DNA from: Dehalococcoidia bacterium
Lineage (GTDB): Bacteria; Chloroflexota; Dehalococcoidia; SAR202; UBA11138
NCBI GenBank assembly: GCA_012270665.1
Contig: JAAXHY010000576.1
Coordinates: 1 to 13,432 of the forward strand
Direction of reading: 5' to 3'
Length of the DNA stretch: 13,432 nt
Position numbers and translations under genes: made by a program. The notes below the pieces were generated by a model that saw only the letters and a list, made by a program, of their open reading frames with translations, searched no databases and was not told where the DNA came from. Numbering within the stretch: position 1 is the stretch's first letter; each line of letters begins with the position of its first letter. Positions 5,816 to 13,025 of the stretch are shown here, piece by piece.

Positions 5816-7321
5816 ATGATCACAAATTCCAAAAATCGAAACAGAACCGAGTTCGGAGATTATCAGACGCCCGCCGAACTAGTAATTCGGGTCTGCGACA
5901 CGTTGTCCAGACGAGGGCTAAGGCCCAATTCCATCATAGAACCCAACTGTGGACAGGGCAATTTTCTGGTCGGAGCGCACAGAACATTTCCACGGGCGCG
6001 AAACATCGTCGGAGTGGAAATCAACGACTCGTACCTGGGTGTTGCGCGTTCTGAGCTTGACAGCCTACCCGAGACAGCAGATTGCAAAATAATGAGAGGG
6101 GATTTCTTCACGCTGAAGTGGGACGACATACTCCGAACCCTGCCTGACCCGCTGCTAATCATAGGTAACCCGCCTTGGGTTACCAACTCCACACTCGGAG
6201 AGATAGGTGGTTCCAACCTTCCGGAGAAATTCAACTTCCACAAGTTCAGAGGTATAGACGCCATTACCGGAAAGAGCAATTTTGACATCTCGGAATGGAT
6301 GATAAGTCACATGATTGGCTGGATGGACGGTCGAGACGCGACCTTGGCGATATTGTGCAAGACATCTGTGGCCAGAAAGGTATTCCTGAATAATTCGGCG
6401 AGTGACCGGAGTTTGGAGTCTTTCGATATTTATTCCATTGACGCTCAGAAATATTTCTCCGCCGCCGTAGATGCATGTCTTATGGTCGTCACATCCGGCA
6501 AATCGTCTCAGCTCACGGATTGCGAGGTATACGACTGCTTGGAACAAGCCGATTCCGCGTCAACGATTGGGTACAGAGACGGAGGCTTGGTCTCAAACAC
6601 GAAGTCATACGAACGCTGGAAGTTTCTACGCGGAGGCCAGGCGTACAAGTGGAGGTCGGGAATAAAGCACGATTGCGCCAAGGTCATGGAACTTCGTTCC
6701 GAAAACGGACTGTATCAAAACAGTATGGGAGAACTAGTTGATTTGGAGGACGAATATGTTTTTCCCATCCTCAAAAGCTCAGATATTGCACGGGACGTGG
6801 AGCCATCTCCTCGACTCCACGTGATAGTTCCACAGAGGCAAATAGGTCAAGATACCGAGATCATCAAGACACGCGCGCCGAGGACAGCGGCGTATCTGGA
6901 GTCACACGCGGACCTGTTAGAAAAACGCGCCAGTTCCATATATCGCGGAAAGCCCCCCTTTTCGATATTCGGAGTAGGCGAATACTCATTCGCACCTTGG
7001 AAGCTGGCCATAGCGGGGCTTTACAAAAAACTGGAATTCAAGGCGGTGGGACCCCACGACAGCAAACCCACCATGCTAGATGACACGTGCTATTTCATAC
7101 CCTGCCAGACAGAAGACGAAGCGCTCACATTATGCGAAATTCTGAATTCTGATATTGCCAGAGAGTTCTATTCAGCTTTCGTATTTTGGGATGCGAAGCG
7201 TCCGATTACAGCCGGAATTTTGAACCGCCTGAACATCCTTGCGCTCGCACGGGTTCTTGGACTGAGCTCCAAGCTGGACAAGCGCATCCAGTATCAGACC
7301 GAGCTAAACATCTTCGCATAA
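5816..7321 (+). CDS. DNA N6-adenine methyltransferase of a type II restriction-modification system
   Basis: A 501-residue S-adenosylmethionine-dependent enzyme that would methylate adenine in the recognition site of the adjacent endonuclease. Motifs in order: GDYQTP (14-19, motif X region), EPNCGQGNFLVGA (42-54, SAM-binding motif I), GVEIND (66-71, motif II), RGDFF (94-98, motif III) and the catalytic NPPW (118-121, motif IV), followed by GGSNLPEK and TGKSNFDISEWM. The long C-terminal part (about 200-501) is the likely target-recognition domain. I chose ATG 5816, 4 bases after the endonuclease stop; a TTG at 5783 would add 11 residues and overlap the endonuclease. No strong Shine-Dalgarno precedes it, so translation is probably coupled. 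Codons are visibly richer in A/T at third positions than in the neighbouring genes, consistent with horizontal gain. The recognition sequence cannot be read from the protein. Confidence 0.9.
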   Translation: MITNSKNRNRTEFGDYQTPAELVIRVCDTLSRRGLRPNSIIEPNCGQGNFLVGAHRTFPRARNIVGVEINDSYLGVARSELDSLPETADCKIMRGDFFTLKWDDILRTLPDPLLIIGNPPWVTNSTLGEIGGSNLPEKFNFHKFRGIDAITGKSNFDISEWMISHMIGWMDGRDATLAILCKTSVARKVFLNNSASDRSLESFDIYSIDAQKYFSAAVDACLMVVTSGKSSQLTDCEVYDCLEQADSASTIGYRDGGLVSNTKSYERWKFLRGGQAYKWRSGIKHDCAKVMELRSENGLYQNSMGELVDLEDEYVFPILKSSDIARDVEPSPRLHVIVPQRQIGQDTEIIKTRAPRTAAYLESHADLLEKRASSIYRGKPPFSIFGVGEYSFAPWKLAIAGLYKKLEFKAVGPHDSKPTMLDDTCYFIPCQTEDEALTLCEILNSDIAREFYSAFVFWDAKRPITAGILNRLNILALARVLGLSSKLDKRIQYQTELNIFA

Positions 7322-7363
7322 CCACTAGCTATCCTTTCCGGGGATCTACTAGCAGCAAGTCCG

Positions 7364-8560
7364 TTAGAAATCCCTGAAGTTGAGTTCGCGGCTTGATTCG
7401 ACTTTGGACCGGTCTATCTCCAGGCCGAGGCCGGGGGAGTCGGGTACAGTTATCATTCCGTTGACCGGGACGAGCGGGGACTCGAGAAAGAACTGGTGGA
7501 CAGCGTTCCACTTGATGAGGAATTCCTGGATAGGGGTAGTCGTTGGAGGCTGGGACGCTATCAGGTGCGCCGTGGCGCGCGAACTGTGGCCGTGCGGAAT
7601 GACGGGCAGGTCGAACGCGGACGCCAGGGCGCATATCTTCACGGTCTCGCTTATGCCTCCGCACCAGTAGATGTCGGGCTGGAGCACGTCCATGGCGCGC
7701 TTTTCGACCACCTGTCTGAATCCCCAGCGGGTGTACTCGTGCTCGCCGCCGGAGATGTCTATGGGCGAGTTACGGCGGATCTCGGCGTAGCTGTCCAGCT
7801 TGTCGGCCATCACAGGCTCCTCCAGCCAGCGGATGTTGTACTCGGCGAGCCGGTTGGCCATCTTGATGGCGTATGGGACGTTCCATGAACTCCAGGCGTC
7901 GAGCATGATGTCCACATCGGCTCCGACTGCCTCCCTGAGCGTCCGCGCCAGTTCCAGGTTTCGGCGCTCGCCGTCGCGTCCGTCGGTGGGACCGTCTCTG
8001 AAGAACCACTTGGTGGCGGTGTATCCCTGTTCAACGATCCACTTCGCGCGGTCCGCGGCGTCCTCCGGCTCTATCGAGAATCCGAGCGCGCTGGCGTATG
8101 CGGGGAATTGCGCGCGTGTGGGCCCGCCAAGCAGAGTATAAACCGGCTGATCGAGCGCCTTTCCCTTGAGGTCCCAGAGTCCGCAGTCCACGACGCTTAT
8201 CGCCATCATCGTCTCGCCTTTGCGACCGTGGATCATCGAGCGATACATCACGTCCCACAGTCGCTCGATGGCCAGCGGGTCCTTGCCCACGATCAGCGGC
8301 CTCAGCGCAGTGTCTATGACGAACGCCTCACTGCGTGAACACGGCCCGGACAGTCCCACCACGCCGTCGTCGGTGTGAATCTCCAGGAACACGGCGCGAA
8401 TAGCGTAGCGTCCGTCACCCAGGCTCGTGGAGTAGTCCGCGCCTTCCTTCCTGTACTCAGGATAGATGTCCTGCGGCCTGACGAGCCGCTCTTCCCAGAA
8501 AGGGTCGGGGTGATCCATCACGCCGTTCAGTTCGCGCAGTTTGAGGTCGGTTATCTTCAT
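7364..8560 (-). CDS. Enolase-superfamily acid-sugar dehydratase (mandelate racemase subgroup)
   Basis: A 398-residue cytoplasmic enzyme expected to dehydrate an acid sugar (aldonate) to a 2-keto-3-deoxy acid using Mg2+. The full catalytic set is visible: K184 in ATKWFFRDGP on strand 2, metal ligands D221 (IMLDAW), E247 (RWLEEP) and E273 (SGGEHE), the His-Asp dyad D306 (LQPD) and H333 (IPHGH), and E356 (PIQEF). The N-terminal capping domain carries FWEERLVRPQDIYPEY, seen in rhamnonate-dehydratase-like members, and the length fits that group. An upstream TTG (8587) extends the frame by 9 residues, but ATG 8560 has GGAG nine bases upstream and starts with the same MKITD as the paralogue at 4640, so I prefer it. 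The substrate is a guess; L-rhamnonate or a related aldonate is most plausible. It converges on the methyltransferase with 42 bases between stops. Confidence 0.92.
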   Translation of the reverse strand: MKITDLKLRELNGVMDHPDPFWEERLVRPQDIYPEYRKEGADYSTSLGDGRYAIRAVFLEIHTDDGVVGLSGPCSRSEAFVIDTALRPLIVGKDPLAIERLWDVMYRSMIHGRKGETMMAISVVDCGLWDLKGKALDQPVYTLLGGPTRAQFPAYASALGFSIEPEDAADRAKWIVEQGYTATKWFFRDGPTDGRDGERRNLELARTLREAVGADVDIMLDAWSSWNVPYAIKMANRLAEYNIRWLEEPVMADKLDSYAEIRRNSPIDISGGEHEYTRWGFRQVVEKRAMDVLQPDIYWCGGISETVKICALASAFDLPVIPHGHSSRATAHLIASQPPTTTPIQEFLIKWNAVHQFFLESPLVPVNGMITVPDSPGLGLEIDRSKVESSRELNFRDF

Positions 8561-8600
8561 TGGACGCCGCTCCAAACGCTTTTTCAATCCGTGAGTGTGA

Positions 8601-8606
8601 ATTATA
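8601..8606 (-). promoter_or_regulatory. Possible -10 element for the acid-sugar dehydratase gene
   Basis: A perfect TATAAT on the minus strand 40 bases before the ATG at 8560, in an otherwise GC-rich stretch. The -35 region at 17-18 bases spacing does not resemble TTGACA, so the call rests on the -10 alone. Confidence 0.3.
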
Positions 8607-8655
8607 CATTATGGTTCTCGCGGGGTTTCCTAGTATCGCTTTCCCGAAAGAGAAG

Positions 8656-8688
8656 GGGCCGGAGCCACAGGGTTATCGGCGCCGGCCC
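8656..8688 (-). terminator. Rho-independent-type terminator of the exported-protein operon
   Basis: An inverted repeat with arms at 8656-8666 and 8678-8688 (GGGCCGGAGCC against GGCGCCGGCCC) pairs at 10 of 11 positions around an 11-base loop. On the minus strand the stem is followed by a pyrimidine-rich CCTTCTCTTTC. It lies about 65 bases past the stop of the 8753-9448 gene, as expected for a terminator of that operon. The tail is not a pure T run, so efficiency is uncertain. Confidence 0.55.
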
Positions 8689-8752
8689 GATGCCTCTAGT
8701 TTACAGGGGAATTGTTGACGGCCTGGGGCGCTGCCGCCGGGCACTGGACCGG

Positions 8753-9448
8753 TCAGTGGTGTATGACCTCATCTCGCATCAACTCGCCGCGGCCGTTGTA
8801 CTGCCGGGTGCGGGTGGTAGAGCCGTAGAACTCCCTGATGGTGATGACAGAGCCTTTTGTGATCGGCTCTTCTTCACCCAGCACCCAGTATCCATTTATT
8901 CCTATGTGTCCGACGATCTCTCCTCCGTTCGGTCCGTACACAGGGTATGGATAGACGCCTGCCAGTCTGTCCCCTGTGTGTACTACGCCAACCACTGTGC
9001 CTTCGCGATCTACGACTTCCTCAGTGAGCAGGGTTCTGGGCCATTCAGTACGGTAGTCAATATGGGATATGACCTTTTCTTCTACCAGTTTACCGTTCTC
9101 ATCGAACCCTTGGATGGTCGTAACAGCGCCCTCCAAAGCCGGCTCCTCTTCTCCTAAGGGCCAGTAGCCATTCAATCCGAGGTGTCCGACAACCTTTTCG
9201 TCCGGTCCGTACACGGGGTAGGGATATATGTCTGTCAGATAGTGTTCGGTCTTCACCACGCCAACCATCACGCCCTCGCGATTCAAGACGTTCTCGGTGG
9301 GCGGAAGGTTGGTCATATTCACGATGCGGCTTTCGCCTTCCATGGGGGAACGAGCGTAATCACCTTGCTGCCTCGTCCTGGATACGATGGCCAGCGCGGA
9401 CACCACTACGACTGCAACCACCGCCGCAACTATCATTTTGTTTCTCAT
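8753..9448 (-). CDS. Membrane-anchored extracytoplasmic protein with a tandemly duplicated domain
   Basis: A 231-residue protein of unknown function. Residues 5-22 (MIVAAVVAVVVVSALAIV) form a signal anchor or uncleaved signal peptide; there is no lipobox cysteine. The rest is two copies of one domain: copy 1 about 52-130, copy 2 about 143-231. Matching blocks are VGVVKTEHYLTDIYPYPVYG (62-81) against VGVVHTGDRLAGVYPYPVYG (153-172), VGHLGLNGYWPLGEEEP (87-103) against VGHIGINGYWVLGEEEP (179-195), then GAVTTIQGF against GSVITIREF and a closing ENGKLVEEKVISH against GRGELMRDEVIHH. Start: an upstream open frame extends to 9544 and would overlap the preceding gene, but ATG 9448 has AAAGGA at a good distance and begins the hydrophobic anchor directly. 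Second gene of an operon with 9493-10008, 44 bases apart. It contains no cysteine-based or catalytic motif that I recognise; the domain may be a binding or structural module. Confidence 0.8.
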   Translation of the reverse strand: MRNKMIVAAVVAVVVVSALAIVSRTRQQGDYARSPMEGESRIVNMTNLPPTENVLNREGVMVGVVKTEHYLTDIYPYPVYGPDEKVVGHLGLNGYWPLGEEEPALEGAVTTIQGFDENGKLVEEKVISHIDYRTEWPRTLLTEEVVDREGTVVGVVHTGDRLAGVYPYPVYGPNGGEIVGHIGINGYWVLGEEEPITKGSVITIREFYGSTTRTRQYNGRGELMRDEVIHH

Positions 9449-9492
9449 GGCTTTTTCCTTTCGCGCTATCATGCAGTATCCGATTTCGGTGG

Positions 9493-10008
9493 CTAAGGCA
9501 ATGGATGGCCACTGGGGCCGGATGTTATCCAACCTCCGTACCACTTCTCATCATTCTTGAGTTGTCCATAGGCCCGGGTCATGTAGATACCTTCGCCGCA
9601 GGGTGGGCTGGTTCCATGGTCCGTTGCCATGCTTAGGCTAGATTCGGATGTTCCGCTGTAATAGTTGGGACTTGAAACGCATAGATCCCAGGACGAACCG
9701 TTCTTCTTGTAAAGCATCTCCTTAACTCTCAAGTGTTCGACTGGGCGAGTGAAGTCAGCGGAACAGTATTCGTCCCCTTTCTTGCGCATCTTAGATCTCA
9801 TTTCAGTTTTGGAGTATCCTCCTCCGCTACCTTCGGAGATCTCCGCTCGGTTCCAGACACAATCGAAGTCGCTATGATGAGTAAATCCCTCATCATGTGT
9901 GTAGTGGGCGTACACAGGTACGATTACCGCTGCTCCCGCAATCGCGAGGGTAATCCCCACGATCAGCTTGGTCTGAAGCAACTTCTTAACCAACTCCACA
10001 TTCATCAT
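9493..10008 (-). CDS. Small secreted protein with four cysteines, unknown function
   Basis: A 171-residue protein with a clear signal peptide: basic start (VELVKKLLQTK, 4-14), hydrophobic core (about 15-32) and a likely cleavage after PVYA (31-34), giving a mature protein that starts HYTHDEGFTHHSD. The mature chain has exactly four cysteines (C50, C82, C110, C137), which could form two disulfides, and is rich in Ser, Gly and Tyr. The His-rich N-terminus (H35, H38, H44, H45) might bind metal, but that is speculation. RBS AAGGAAG lies about ten bases upstream; two adjacent ATGs (10008 and 10005) are both possible starts. It is the first gene of the operon that continues with the duplicated-domain protein and is divergent from the kinase-regulator gene, which may control it. 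I do not recognise the family. Confidence 0.75.
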   Translation of the reverse strand: MMNVELVKKLLQTKLIVGITLAIAGAAVIVPVYAHYTHDEGFTHHSDFDCVWNRAEISEGSGGGYSKTEMRSKMRKKGDEYCSADFTRPVEHLRVKEMLYKKNGSSWDLCVSSPNYYSGTSESSLSMATDHGTSPPCGEGIYMTRAYGQLKNDEKWYGGWITSGPSGHPLP

Positions 10009-10087
10009 TTGGCTTCTTCCTTTCTCCGCTCTGTGCTATGCTCGGCCAGATTCTTTGGGCCTTTATGCCGTCGGTCTTCGCCGATAC

Positions 10088-10117
10088 CTTATATCCATGT
10101 TAGAGTACCGATGTGAA
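10088..10117 (-). promoter_or_regulatory. Sigma-70-type promoter of the exported-protein operon
   Basis: On the minus strand, TTCACA (10112-10117, five of six matches to TTGACA) and TATAAG (10088-10093, five of six matches to TATAAT) are separated by 18 bases. Transcription would start near 10081 and leave a leader of about 72 bases before the ATG at 10008. The direct repeats at 10125-10166 lie immediately upstream of the -35. Confidence 0.5.
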
Positions 10118-10124
10118 TTTGATA

Positions 10125-10166
10125 TAAAGATCAAGCCCAAAAGTATAAAGATTTTGTAAAGATTTT
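10125..10166 (+). promoter_or_regulatory. Direct-repeat operator, probable OmpR/PhoB-type response-regulator site
   Basis: TAAAGAT occurs at 10125, 10146 and 10157. The second and third copies form an 11-base tandem repeat, TAAAGATTTTG followed by TAAAGATTTTC, identical at 10 of 11 positions, and the first copy is 21 bases (about two helical turns) away. OmpR/PhoB-family winged-helix regulators typically bind direct repeats with 11-base spacing, and the gene 43 bases downstream ends in such a domain. The element sits between divergent promoters, so it could control both directions. TATAAA within the second copy (10144-10149) may double as the -10 of the kinase gene, with TTGATA (10119-10124) as a -35 at a long 19-base spacing. 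Confidence 0.5.
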
Positions 10167-10209
10167 CGACCCGGGACGTTGAGACGGGGCTATTTGAGGA
10201 GGAACCCTC

Positions 10210-12576
10210 ATGCGGGAAGCTGAAAGCCGGAGACGTGAGAACGAGGCGGCGCGGACTCGTCTTATAAAGATGACCGAGGCGATCCGCCGCGTTACGGAGA
10301 ATCTCGACCTGGAGACCGTCTTGCAAGAGGTTGTGGACGGCGCTTGCTCGTTGACGGACGCGCGGTATGGGGTCCTAGGAGTATCGGATCGGTCGGGGAG
10401 AGTGAATAGGTTGATCGTTTCGGGCTTCACTCCGGCAGAGCGAGAACGTCTGGGCGGATTGCCGGAGTGGTCGGTCGAGACGGAGGATTCGGTGAGGCTG
10501 GCGGAGGTTGGCGGATGCGCGGAGTCGGTCGGCTTGCCTGCGGGTCATCCTACGGTGAAGACTTTCCTGAGCGCGCCTGTCCAGCGCATAGGGGAGGGGG
10601 TGGGCAGATTGTATCTAACCGAGAAGGAAGGCGGACAGGAGTTTACGGCTGAGGACGAAGATGTACTGGAGGAGTTCGCGGGACTCGCGGCGTCGGCAAT
10701 CGCGAACGCGCGTATGTATGGGGACGAACTTCGGGCGAGAAGCGAAGCGGAGGAAGAAAGGGAGCAGTTGGACGCGCTCATCAGGACTTCACCGGTGGGG
10801 GTGTTGGTCATTGACGCTCGCACCCGGACGGTCATTTCGGTCAACCAGGAGGCGCATCGGATAATGGGCGCCGCGCCTGAGCCCGGGGCGCCGTTGGAGC
10901 AGTTCCAGAGGACGGCTATCTACCGACGGATGGACGGAGAGGAATACCGGGCGGATGAGAGGCCGCTGTCGCGCGCCTTGAACATGGGCGAGACCGTGCG
11001 AGCCGAAGAGATACTGTTCGACCGCCCGGACGGCCAGACGATTACGGTACTGATAAACGCCACGCCGATATATTCGGAGAGCGGCGAGATAGCGGAGGCG
11101 GTGGCGGTATTTCAGGATATGACGCCTCTTGAAGAGATGCAGCGGATGCGGAACGAATTTCTGGCCATGGTGAGCCACGAGTTGAGGACGCCACTGACTG
11201 TCATCAAGGGGTCATCGGCAACCGTGCTGAGCGCATCCACTCCTTTCAGTCCTACCGAGACGACGCGCTTCTTCCGGACCATAGACGAGCAGGCGGATCG
11301 TCTGAGCGAACTGGTAGGGAACCTGCTGGACGTGACGAAGATAGAGGCCGGAGCGTTGGACGTCACTCCCAGGTCGACGGATGCGAGGGCGCTGGTGGAG
11401 GCGGCGGTAACTACATTCCGCCAGGGTGGGGCGTCAAACGATGTGGTGGTCGAACTGCCGGAGGGCCTGCCGTCAATCGCGGCGGACCCGGCGCGGGTTA
11501 CGCAGGTTTTGGACAATCTGCTGTCCAACGCCTCTAAGTATTCACCTGCGTGTTCCACTATCCGGCTGAGCGCGTCGGCGAGAGAATCTTATGCGGCGAT
11601 TTCGGTTAGCGATGAAGGGCAGGGTGTTCCGGCGGACCAGTTATCCCGTTTGTTTGAGAAATTTTCGCGGATTGGGGATTATGAGAGTGAGGATAGTGTA
11701 TCGGGGCACGGTTTGGGTCTGGCGATATGCAAGGGGATAGTGGAGGCGCACGGCGGGCGGATCTGGCGGGAGAGGGACGCTTCAGGGAAGGGTTCGCGCT
11801 TTACTTTTACCATTCCCACGTCGGTCGAAACGGAGACGGAAGGCGCGCCGGGCCATGAGTTGAGGAACGGATCATCAGCGACAGGGGAACGGATACGGAT
11901 TCTGTATCTGGACGACGACCCGCATATCTTGCGTTATGTCAGGAACACTCTTTCGGACGCGGGATTCTTCCCCATTACTACGAGCAATCCTCACGAGACG
12001 CTCCATCTCCTAGCTGTCGAGCAGCCTCACCTCGTATTGCTCGACGTCGGGCTGCCCGGGACGAATGGGTTCGAGATCATGGAGCGCGTCCGCGAGGACT
12101 CGGACACTCCTGTCATCTTCCTGTCCGGGAGTGGCGGAGATGAGAACATAGTGCGCGCTCTGGAGATGGGGGCCTCCGACTACATCGTGAAGCCGTTTTC
12201 GCCGACCGAGTTAGTGGCAAGGATCAGGACGGCTCTTCGGAAGAGAGGCGGGCGCGCCGAACGCGCGGAGCGTGAGCCATATCAGTTCGGCGACTTGGCG
12301 ATTGATTATAAAGAGCGCAACGTCGTAGTTTGCGGCAATCCTGTGAAACTGACCTCGACAGAGTACAGGCTTCTCTTCGAGCTATCTACCAACGCTGGGC
12401 GGGCGCTGACTCATGACCAGTTGCTTCAGCGGGTTTGGGGAACTGAGTACTCAGGGGATGATAACCTACTTCGTGTATTCATTGGAACTCTGCGCCGCAA
12501 ACTGGGGGACGACGCCAGGCATCCAAGATATATATTCACCGAGTCCGGGGTCGGATACAGCATGGTCAGGATGTAG
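10210..12576 (+). CDS. Soluble hybrid sensor: GAF-PAS-histidine kinase-receiver-winged helix in one polypeptide
   Basis: A 788-residue signal-transduction protein without transmembrane segments, so it should sense an intracellular cue. Order: short coiled coil (1-30), GAF domain (about 27-169), coiled-coil linker (171-190), PAS domain (about 187-305), HisKA with phospho-accepting H323 in VSHELRTPL, HATPase with N-box around N436/N440 (LDNLLSNASKYSP), G1 SDEGQG (467-472) and G2 GHGLGL (499-504), a linker (540-560), a receiver domain with acidic residues 568-570, phospho-acceptor D612 (LLDVGLPG), S639 and K661 (KPF), and an OmpR/PhoB-type winged helix (about 690-788: LTSTEYRLL, ALTHDQLLQRVWG, RVFIGTLRRKLGD, VGYSM). 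Sensor, kinase and DNA-binding output are fused, so phosphotransfer from H323 to D612 can occur within one chain and act directly on transcription. All key residues are present. Strong RBS GAGGAGGAA precedes the ATG. It is divergent from the exported-protein operon; the repeats at 10125-10166 are its probable target. Confidence 0.95.
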   Translation: MREAESRRRENEAARTRLIKMTEAIRRVTENLDLETVLQEVVDGACSLTDARYGVLGVSDRSGRVNRLIVSGFTPAERERLGGLPEWSVETEDSVRLAEVGGCAESVGLPAGHPTVKTFLSAPVQRIGEGVGRLYLTEKEGGQEFTAEDEDVLEEFAGLAASAIANARMYGDELRARSEAEEEREQLDALIRTSPVGVLVIDARTRTVISVNQEAHRIMGAAPEPGAPLEQFQRTAIYRRMDGEEYRADERPLSRALNMGETVRAEEILFDRPDGQTITVLINATPIYSESGEIAEAVAVFQDMTPLEEMQRMRNEFLAMVSHELRTPLTVIKGSSATVLSASTPFSPTETTRFFRTIDEQADRLSELVGNLLDVTKIEAGALDVTPRSTDARALVEAAVTTFRQGGASNDVVVELPEGLPSIAADPARVTQVLDNLLSNASKYSPACSTIRLSASARESYAAISVSDEGQGVPADQLSRLFEKFSRIGDYESEDSVSGHGLGLAICKGIVEAHGGRIWRERDASGKGSRFTFTIPTSVETETEGAPGHELRNGSSATGERIRILYLDDDPHILRYVRNTLSDAGFFPITTSNPHETLHLLAVEQPHLVLLDVGLPGTNGFEIMERVREDSDTPVIFLSGSGGDENIVRALEMGASDYIVKPFSPTELVARIRTALRKRGGRAERAEREPYQFGDLAIDYKERNVVVCGNPVKLTSTEYRLLFELSTNAGRALTHDQLLQRVWGTEYSGDDNLLRVFIGTLRRKLGDDARHPRYIFTESGVGYSMVRM

Positions 12577-12590
12577 GCTATGTGGGGGAC

Positions 12591-12797
12591 TTACATCTCC
12601 AATCGCCTGCTATCAGCGCTACTGACGGAGAGGTTGGGCGTGTCATGCTCTATCGCTTCGGGTCGGTTGACTTCTTCGTATGTAGATTCGAGAAGGTCTT
12701 TGAATACGGACCTGTGGGTATGCTCAGTGACGTTGCCTAGTTCAAGGCTGTCTTGTATCTACTCGATGTATCTCTGGAACTGGGATGTATCAACCAT
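12591..12797 (-). pseudogene. Decayed N-terminal remnant of a large type II (Eco57I-like) DNA methyltransferase/restriction protein
   Basis: The minus strand from an ATG at 12797 reads MVDTSQFQRYIE, a TAG stop, then IQDSLELGNVTEHTHRSVFK, DLLESTYEEVNRPEAIEHD, TPNLSVSSADSRRLEM and TAA. The block LGN-TEHTHR-x(3)-K/Q-LLES, followed by an N-x-P-x-x-I-E segment and a P-N/D-x-x-V segment, is the characteristic N-terminus of large methyltransferase/restriction proteins that normally run to 800-1,200 residues. Here it has an in-frame stop at codon 13 and ends after 68 codons, 15 bases from the 3' end of the kinase gene, so the rest of the gene has been deleted. The similarity is from memory of the family and should be confirmed by a translated search, but the block is hard to explain by chance. 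Confidence 0.6.
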
Positions 12798-13025
12798 TTC
12801 TTTGGATTACTGATGATTCGGCTTCAACATGATATTGGTCAGCTATATTCCGATAACCTCGTTCATATGTCAGGAATACAGCCGATCTTCTATTTTCACA
12901 CATAATAGAACCCATGTTTCCTATACGTCAAATGGAGTTGGTCATCAGCGCGAGAATGCCATGTGTTAATATGGCTGCAACCATATCTTAGTAGCTATAC
13001 GACTACCCAAAGAGGTGAAGAGAGT
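12798..13025. other. Non-coding region upstream of the molybdopterin hydroxylase gene
   Basis: AT-richer than its surroundings and without a protein-like frame. It contains a short inverted repeat at 12958-12975 (GCCAT, 8-base spacer, ATGGC) 51 bases before the hydroxylase start, which might be an operator, and a ribosome binding site GAGGTGA at 13012-13018. No convincing -35/-10 pair was found. Confidence 0.45.

Noticed and set aside
7322..7363. Bidirectional terminator between the methyltransferase and the dehydratase
   Set aside because: Only a weak four-base stem around TTTCC is visible, with no T-run; not enough to call.
8375..9157. Plus-strand open frame of 260 codons spanning the dehydratase 5' end and the duplicated-domain gene
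   Set aside because: It runs antisense through two supported genes, a terminator hairpin and a promoter-like region, and its sequence is not protein-like.
12580..12813. Plus-strand 77-codon frame after the kinase gene
   Set aside because: Serine-rich and protein-unlike; it is the complement of the methyltransferase relic, which explains why the frame is open.
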